Shown: positions 59,194-64,000 of the stretch, in pieces
How positions within the stretch are numbered: position 1 is the stretch's first letter
Layout of the letters: every line of letters starts with the position of its first letter
Assembly: GCA_964501985.1 (NCBI GenBank)
Contig: CAZCVY010000006.1
Location: forward strand, 1 to 64,000
DNA length: 64,000 nucleotides
Direction of reading: 5' to 3'
Source: Bog-366 sp964501985
GTDB lineage: Bacteria > Acidobacteriota > Terriglobia > UBA7540
Notes under the pieces: generated by a model
Told to the model about the DNA's origin: nothing
Databases searched by the model: none
What the model saw: the letters and a program-made list of their open reading frames with translations, nothing else
Program-made: the position numbers and the translations under genes

Positions 59194-59535
59194 TTACTTC
59201 TTGGCAAGCGTACGAATGTAAGCGACCAGCGAATGAATCTGGTCGTCGCTCAACTTGTCCCCGAAGGCGGGCATCGCCGTGCCCTTCTTTCCATTCTTGA
59301 TGGTCTCCACGATTTTTTCATCCGACAGGCCAGCCTGCACCTTGGGGTCCGTGAAGTCTGGAGTCTTCAGGGCGGGATACCCCTTGCCGTCGGCCCCGTG
59401 GCACATCGAACACTTTTGCTTGAAGAGATCGCCGCCGTCGTCGGGTTTCGGCCGCGCCGGAAGCGCAAGACTGAAAATGAGCAAGAAAGCTCCCACTCCC
59501 AAAATTTTGAAGAGGGTGTAGACCTGTGGTCGCAT
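59194..59535 (-). CDS. secreted monohaem cytochrome c (class I)
   Basis: 113 residues from ATG 59535 (GAGGAG upstream). A signal segment (FKILGVGAFLLIFSLALPA) precedes one haem site, CSMCHGADGKG, and the distal Met lies in GTAMPAFGDKLSDDQIHSLVAYIRTL, the typical end of cytochrome c6/cbb3-type class I domains. A soluble periplasmic electron carrier; it could feed electrons to or from the multihaem cluster, but it is 6 kb away and on the other strand. Confidence 0.9.
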   Translation of the reverse strand: MRPQVYTLFKILGVGAFLLIFSLALPARPKPDDGGDLFKQKCSMCHGADGKGYPALKTPDFTDPKVQAGLSDEKIVETIKNGKKGTAMPAFGDKLSDDQIHSLVAYIRTLAKK

Positions 59536-59618
59536 AGGGCTCCTCGAAATGGGAAATATAGTGCCGGGTGCCGAAAAGTGAGTGGCGAGCCACTCACCTT
59601 TGGCCACCCGCCACTGAC

Positions 59619-59891
59619 TTACTTAATCGGAACATACCCTGGCGGATGCGCCGATCCTTGGCCGAAGAAGAACTGTTCCATCTGGTTGGCAATGAATTCC
59701 TGGGCTTCCTTCGTCGAAGGCACCAATCGATACTCGTTGATCAGCATCCGCAAGAAATTGAGCCACTGGTTCCATGCTTCCTGGGAGACGTTGTCATAGA
59801 TCCGCTGGCCCAGCTCCCCGGCCCAAGGCGCTTCGTCAAGACCGGGCAACTCCTTATTGAGCTTCACGCACTTTACCATTCGCTGTGCCAT
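59619..59891 (-). CDS. YggX-type Fe(II)-trafficking / oxidative damage protection protein
   Basis: 90 residues. RMVKCVKLNKELPGLDEAPW, ELGQRIYDNVSQEAWNQWLNFLRMLINEYRL and EQFFFGQG match YggX throughout, including the single conserved Cys near the N-terminus. YggX helps protect iron-sulfur clusters and labile iron from oxidation. It is on the same strand as cytochrome c, 83 bp upstream of that gene, and could be co-transcribed with it. Confidence 0.92.
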   Translation of the reverse strand: MAQRMVKCVKLNKELPGLDEAPWAGELGQRIYDNVSQEAWNQWLNFLRMLINEYRLVPSTKEAQEFIANQMEQFFFGQGSAHPPGYVPIK

Positions 59892-60417
59892 AGAAACGTG
59901 TCTCCCTGGATTTCATTCTTCGATTGATTGTGACTCATCGCGAGATTCCCGTCGCAGTTCGCGGGCGGCCAACCGCACCCAATTGCAAACTTATTATACA
60001 GGAAATCCTGAGTACCATGGGCCAGCCTTATGTCGGCGTGACCTACTGTAATCTGGCAGTGTCCCAATCCGAGGCGTAACGCCGGCTTCCAGCCGGCACC
60101 GAAGTCGTCAAGAAGCAGATCCTTCCGATTATTGTCGCGCCTGACTCCTCCCACACTCTGTGTGCGAAGCTTTGGAGTGCGGCAGCTTGCTGCCGCTTTC
60201 CTCGCCGCGAGCTTGCTCGCGGGTCGAATGCCCATCCAAGGCCAGTCCCGCAGGTGGGATTAGAGAAGGGCGGCCGCCAGCAAGCTGGCTGGTGAAATAG
60301 CGGCAGCAAGCTGCCGCACTCCAAAGCTTCGCATTCATGCCAGCAGGAGCGCATGTTTTGTCGGCTGGCGCGATTTACCGAGGAAGGCACTTCTAAACTC
60401 GTGATGAGATATCGGGC
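59892..60417. repeat. intergenic region with a 34-bp inverted repeat and nested hairpins
   Basis: A perfect 34-bp inverted repeat, 60164-60197 against 60299-60332, starting GCGAAGCTTTGGAGTGC. Each arm contains its own hairpin GGCAGC/GCTGCC. Between the arms are CGCGAGC/GCTCGCG (near 60207-60222) and GCCAGC/GCTGGC (near 60286-60299). Another small palindrome, GCCGG/CCGGC, lies near 60081-60095. All share the form xxGC-TT-GCxx. No gene is supported in these 526 bp. Confidence 0.8.
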
Positions 60418-61047
60418 CTACCCGCCCGGCTTCTTGCGGCGGATTTCGAGTTCCACTTCCTCGCCGTCAAGTAAGGGAAGCTGCGTTTGCGGGTGTAGCG
60501 CGGCATTCTGAAATGTCGCGGAAATGCGCAGAGGCTTCGCCGGGACTACTCTTGTCGCTGGCAGCGCTGGGACGGATGAGGCGGGTGCCGCCTCGACTAC
60601 GGGTCGCGGTATGGGATCACGCGGCACGATGCCGCGCGCGGCATCATCCATGGCCTGGTTGGCCAAGCGGTCGGCTTCGCGATTGTGCTCACGGTAGACG
60701 TGACGAATGGAAAAGGACTCGAGGCGCGAGATCATCGACCGTGCCTCGTCGTACAGCGGCTTCAGGTCAGGGCTGCGGACCTTGTACTCTCCGGAAATCT
60801 GCCGAGCCATGAGCTCCGAATCGGTCAGCACGCGCAGCCGGGGGTAACCGTGGCGAAGGGCGTATTCCAAAGCCGCCAACAGCCCCTGGTATTCGGCAAA
60901 GTTGTTGGTGGTTTTCCCAATGAACTTGGCAAACGCTGTGACCGATTGGCCTTGCGCGGTTTTAATCGCCACGCCGTACGCCGCGGGCCCGGGATTACCC
61001 CGCGACCCGCCGTCGATGTGGGCAACGATTTCAGGTGAGTTGGGCAT
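60418..61047 (-). CDS. ribonuclease HI-family protein with C-terminal extension
   Basis: 209 residues from ATG 61047; the frame is open 16 codons further upstream. AHIDGGSRGNPGPAAYGVAI (first catalytic Asp), NFAEYQGLLAALEYAL (Glu), RVLTDSELMARQISG (Asp) and HVYREHNREADRLANQAMD (last Asp) complete the RNase HI active site. About 70 extra Pro/Ala-rich residues follow, a low-complexity tail that ends LEIRRKKPGG. It cleaves RNA in RNA-DNA hybrids. Confidence 0.9.
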   Translation of the reverse strand: MPNSPEIVAHIDGGSRGNPGPAAYGVAIKTAQGQSVTAFAKFIGKTTNNFAEYQGLLAALEYALRHGYPRLRVLTDSELMARQISGEYKVRSPDLKPLYDEARSMISRLESFSIRHVYREHNREADRLANQAMDDAARGIVPRDPIPRPVVEAAPASSVPALPATRVVPAKPLRISATFQNAALHPQTQLPLLDGEEVELEIRRKKPGG

Positions 61048-61124
61048 TGAGGATCTAACGATGTGCCGAGTAATTCGCGGCAAGTGGCTGGCCACGAACC
61101 ACGATCCACTCTCGACCGCACTGC

Positions 61125-61880
61125 TTACGACATTGTCACTCGCGTCCCCTCGCCGTTGGCGGTCTGCTCGTTTGGAGGCTCAATATAATAAACAATGCGG
61201 CTACAGTTTTCACACGTCATTACCGCCTCGTTGCTGCGGATCTCATTGTAATTTTGGGGCCGCAGCAGAACGTTGCATGCAGTACAAAGGCCGTTACGAA
61301 CCTCCGCCACTGCCGCGCCAGTTCGATAAGTGCGGATGCGTTCGTAGAGCGCCAGGACGGTGGCGGTGAGTGTCGCGGCCACTTCCTTTCGGCGGGCTTG
61401 CAGCCCCTCGCGCTCATCCATGTGCCCTTGCCGCTCGCCTTCGAGGTGCTTGATCTCCGACGCCACGCGCGCTTTCTCGCCCTCCAGCCGCGCCGCCGCC
61501 TCCTGCACGCGCTTCTGAATCTCTTCCGCTTCGATCATCTTTTCCAGGATCTGGTCTTCGATCTTGCGAATGTTGGCTTCTTCCCCCTCAATCTCCTTCT
61601 TCATCGCTTTATACTGCTCGTTGGTCTTCACCTGGTAAAGCTGATCTTTGTGCTTGGTAATTTTCTCCTGGATGGCTTTGATGTCGCCTTCCAGATCTTT
61701 GCGCTCCTTCAGGTTTGCGGCCAGGCGTTTCTTCCGATCCTCGTGCGCGTGGATGAAATCATCAAGCTGTGATTGCAGGGTTTGAATTTGTTCGGGTATG
61801 GAATCGATCAGCACCGTCAGTTCCGCAGCCTGCTGGTCAAGTTGCTGGACCTCGATGACGGCCTTAAGGTCAGGATGCAC
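61125..61880 (-). CDS. coiled-coil zinc-ribbon protein (zf-RING_7/CT398-like)
   Basis: 251 residues from GTG 61880 with AGGAGAG upstream. Residues about 1-190 form a long antiparallel coiled coil (LKERKDLEGDIKAIQEKITKHKDQLYQVKTNEQYKAMKKEIE is the conserved part). The C-terminus holds a C4 zinc ribbon, CTACNVLLRPQ and CENCSRIVYY. The family is conserved in many phyla; a chlamydial member has been linked to flagellar or RpoN-associated proteins, but its role here is open. Confidence 0.85.
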   Translation of the reverse strand: MHPDLKAVIEVQQLDQQAAELTVLIDSIPEQIQTLQSQLDDFIHAHEDRKKRLAANLKERKDLEGDIKAIQEKITKHKDQLYQVKTNEQYKAMKKEIEGEEANIRKIEDQILEKMIEAEEIQKRVQEAAARLEGEKARVASEIKHLEGERQGHMDEREGLQARRKEVAATLTATVLALYERIRTYRTGAAVAEVRNGLCTACNVLLRPQNYNEIRSNEAVMTCENCSRIVYYIEPPNEQTANGEGTRVTMS

Positions 61881-62168
61881 TGACTCTCCTTGGTTTCGTG
61901 GTGTGCCCCTAGTGGGAAGACGCCCAATCCATCTTTCGCGCGCCGCAAATTCCCTCACCCAACATTTTTGCACATTCCCAGGCAGCGCGGCAAGGAAATG
62001 CACGGCCGGATGACTAGCCGGGCGAAGGGGCGTGCGGTTCTATGCAGCTGATTCTGCAGATAACCCGCGCTCCCAGTGAAAATTGAACTTTCCACGGACC
62101 ACTTGCGTCTCTGCCCGCGCTTTTCTTCTGATGGGTTGAGAACCTGTCGCCGCGGCTTGAAAAAACGC

Positions 62169-62191
62169 TTGACTCTCACGTAACGTCAGAG
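62169..62191 (+). promoter_or_regulatory. MerR-type operator/promoter
   Basis: TTGACT (62169-62174) followed by a dyad CTCTCACGT...ACGTCAGAG (62173-62191). This is the classical form for MerR regulators that control promoters with a long spacer by DNA untwisting. It ends four bases before the merR-like ATG, so the gene is autoregulated. Confidence 0.75.
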
Positions 62192-62194
62192 CGG

Positions 62195-62986
62195 ATGATC
62201 GTCACGGAGGCGATCTTGAAACGCGACACGAAGGGTTCATACCGGGCTCACGAGTTCGCTCAGTTGGCAGGCGTCACGGTTCGTACGCTTCACCATTACG
62301 ATCATATCGGCTTGCTCAAGCCCGCTCGGCGCGCGGAAAGCGGCTACCGGCTTTACACTGACCACGATTTCACGCGCCTGGAACAGATTGTGGTCTTGAA
62401 GTTTCTGGGATTGCCTCTCAGCGAAATCGGTGGACTGCTCCAGAATGACTCCGCCTTGCCGCGCACCTTACGGCGCCAGCGCGAAGTGCTAGCTGAGAAG
62501 CGACGGCGGCTCGACCGGGCCATCGCTGCCATCGACGAGGCCGCGCAGTCGCTGCGATCCCGGCGGAAACCGGACTGGAGTTTGTTTAGAAAAATCATTA
62601 AGGAGATTGAAATGCAGACTGACATGGAATGGACGAAGAAGTATTACACCAAGGAAGCTCAAGCGCAGGTCGGGGCGCGGAAGAACTTGTGGTCGCCGGA
62701 ACTGCAAGAACGGGTAAGCAAGCGGTGGGCGGAACTTTTCGCGGATATTGAAGCGTCACTTAGCGAAGATCCCGCCGGGCTAAAGGCTCAAGCCCTTGTA
62801 GCTCGGTGGAAGGAGCTCGTGGCGGGCTTCACCGGCGAGGATCCGGAAATTCAAAAGGGGTTGAATAAGATGTATGCGGATCAGGCGAATTGGCCCGAAG
62901 GGCCGAAGCAGAAATGGCAGATTCGTCCCGAAATTCACGCCTTCATCACGAAGGCCATGAAATGCGTAGGCGGCGGGCGAGGGTGA
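62195..62986 (+). CDS. MerR-family regulator with TipAS-like ligand domain
   Basis: 263 residues. A MerR winged helix (YRAHEFAQLAGVTVRTLHHYDHIGLLKPARRAESGYRLYTDHDFTRLEQIVVLKFLG) is followed by a dimer coiled coil (about 95-130). A C-terminal helical TipAS-type domain comes next (MEWTKKYYTKEAQAQV to INKMY-like GLNKMYADQANWPEG). TipAS/Mta regulators bind hydrophobic antibiotics and activate multidrug exporters. No exporter gene is visible downstream before the window's last gene. Confidence 0.88.
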   Translation: MIVTEAILKRDTKGSYRAHEFAQLAGVTVRTLHHYDHIGLLKPARRAESGYRLYTDHDFTRLEQIVVLKFLGLPLSEIGGLLQNDSALPRTLRRQREVLAEKRRRLDRAIAAIDEAAQSLRSRRKPDWSLFRKIIKEIEMQTDMEWTKKYYTKEAQAQVGARKNLWSPELQERVSKRWAELFADIEASLSEDPAGLKAQALVARWKELVAGFTGEDPEIQKGLNKMYADQANWPEGPKQKWQIRPEIHAFITKAMKCVGGGRG

Positions 62987-63096
62987 GGGGCTCGCGCGGT
63001 TTTGCGGCGGTAACGCCAAATCGCATTTCTAAACGTTGGCAATTTCCCTGAAAGGCGGATTTCGTAAGTGTGGCATGGCCAGCTTGACCATCACTT

Positions 63097-63145
63097 CACA
63101 CGGTCAGGATGCCCGTGCCGTGAGTCAGGGCCATTTTGGCCAGGG
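63097..63145. repeat. decayed copy of the double palindromic element
   Basis: CACGGTCAGGATGCCCGTGCCGTG followed by GGCCATTTTGGCC. It has the same two modules as 6548-6597 (a CACGGGC...GCCCGTG type and a GGCCA...TGGCC type) with substitutions and in the opposite order. It lies at the 3' end of the kinase gene. Confidence 0.5.
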
Positions 63146-63148
63146 GCT

Positions 63149-64000
63149 TCACTCCGGGCTGAGGCCGCCGCCGGCAAGTGGGCTCCCCGCACGTTCTAGC
63201 GTATCGGGAGGCAATGGGGGCTTGTGTTGGCGACGGCAGGTTTGCAGTACCTCTTCAATGACGGTAAAGAGCTCCTGCCGGTTGATAGGTTTTGAGATGT
63301 AGCCGTCCATGCCAGCCGCCAGACAGCGTTCTCGGTCTCCCCGCATGGAATGCGCAGTGAGGGCGATGACAGGGAGGTGGCCTCGTCCCGCCGCTTCTTC
63401 CTTCCGGCGTATGAGGCCTACAGCCTGAAGGCCATCCATCACCGGCATTTGCAAGTCGAGCAGGGCCAAATCAAAGCTGTGATTCTCCACAGCGGCCACA
63501 GCATCGCGCCCATTTTCCACGGTCACGACCGTGTGCCCCTGCTTCTCGAGCGTTCTCGTCGCCACAACCTTGTTAACCGGATTGTCCTCGGCAAGGAGGA
63601 TGCGGAGAGTGGGGATCGGTTGCTTGGGAGCGGATGTGGCGTTTGGCTCCTCTCCGCCGTTCGGCGGCGCGGCGTTTCCCAAGGTCTTAAGGATCGCGGC
63701 GAGGAGTTCAGATTGTTTGAAGGGCTTAAAGAGATGGACGGTGATCCCTGACTGCCGGGCGCGCATCGCCTCTTCGGGCCCGCCCCCCGAGCTCAGCATC
63801 AGGATTGTGGCCGTAGCGAATCGAGGGTTGTTTCTAATTTGCTGGGCCAAGGTGATCCCATCCATCCCCGGCATATGATAATCGAGTAGGATTAGAGGGA
63901 ACGACGGCCCGGCTTTGATGGTGCTCAGCGCTTCCTGACCGGTGCTAGCGAGAGTGGCCTTCATGCCCCAGTTGTCGAGCATCCGGGTGAAGATCACTTG
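63149..64000 (-). CDS. hybrid sensor histidine kinase, C-terminal tandem receiver domains (partial)
   Basis: 284 codons open to the window edge, so the gene's 5' part is missing. Receiver 1 (about 1-105) has LLDYHMPGMDG with the phosphoacceptor Asp and LFKPFKQSEL with the conserved Lys. Receiver 2 (about 130-255) starts RILLAEDNPVNKVVA, has LLDLQMPVMDG and ends GYISKPINRQEL. Tandem receivers after a kinase core are typical of hybrid kinases such as BarA-type proteins. Sensor and kinase domains would lie beyond 64000. An Hpt domain is not present at the C-terminus. Confidence 0.88.
   Translation of the reverse strand, partial: QVIFTRMLDNWGMKATLASTGQEALSTIKAGPSFPLILLDYHMPGMDGITLAQQIRNNPRFATATILMLSSGGGPEEAMRARQSGITVHLFKPFKQSELLAAILKTLGNAAPPNGGEEPNATSAPKQPIPTLRILLAEDNPVNKVVATRTLEKQGHTVVTVENGRDAVAAVENHSFDLALLDLQMPVMDGLQAVGLIRRKEEAAGRGHLPVIALTAHSMRGDRERCLAAGMDGYISKPINRQELFTVIEEVLQTCRRQHKPPLPPDTLERAGSPLAGGGLSPE

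Overview
The window reads as a chromosomal contig of an uncultured soil or subsurface bacterium, most probably of the phylum Acidobacteriota. The grounds are moderately high G+C, a PadR regulator directly followed by an 889-residue duplicated FtsX/MacB-type permease (the acidobacterial orphan-permease arrangement), a small MARGWESKSVES-type protein, two Tat-exported Gfo/Idh/MocA proteins and many secreted multihaem cytochromes. Two 100-base runs of N (18724-18823 and 53506-53605) show it is a scaffold; both gaps lie inside repeated DNA. No rRNA, tRNA or CRISPR array was found.

Layout. 1-7.7 kb is an accessory region: unknown genes, an IS1-like transposase remnant, two copies of a RAYT transposase remnant bracketed by REP hairpins, a MITE-like element, a MazF toxin-antitoxin pair, and a gene whose reading frame continues through a TAG stop into a LamG-like segment. 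7.7-18 kb holds a secreted BamE-like protein, a CPBP protease with a GHMP kinase, an FAD oxidoreductase, a Gfo/Idh/MocA protein with DhaK, and the PadR/permease pair. 18-19.9 kb is an array of long direct repeats with 7-bp tandem repeats. 19.9-24.2 kb is a five-gene run with two SPASM radical SAM proteins resembling AhbC and AhbD (alternative haem synthesis), a DUF1858-like protein, a YwiC-like membrane protein and a nitroreductase. 24.3-26.5 kb carries two glycosyltransferases. 26.6-32.8 kb is a DeoR regulator and a complete 2-oxoacid dehydrogenase complex (fused E1, E2, E3). 32.9-42.5 kb is mixed: HicAB, DUF488, a split EamA transporter, creatininase, radical SAM, two broken genes (DoxX-like and MocR-like), PadR, YdeI and a second Gfo/Idh/MocA.

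43.1-53.4 kb is the most notable region: seven co-directional genes for a 16-haem cytochrome, an NHL propeller, a secreted tetrahaem cytochrome, a parvulin-type prolyl isomerase, an outer-membrane beta-barrel, a second NHL propeller and a 12-haem cytochrome. Together they look like an extracellular electron-transfer conduit or cytochrome-filament locus. 53.7-64 kb returns to housekeeping: aminotransferase, GH20 hexosaminidase, MsrB, PotA, a monohaem cytochrome c, YggX, RNase HI, a zinc-ribbon coiled coil, MerR/TipAS and the end of a hybrid histidine kinase.

Two patterns cross the whole window. Families of short palindromic (REP-like) elements fill most intergenic spaces. Degenerate 7-bp tandem repeats often begin exactly at a stop codon, usually with an inverted partner 15-200 bp away; one such array lies inside the linker of the E2 gene.
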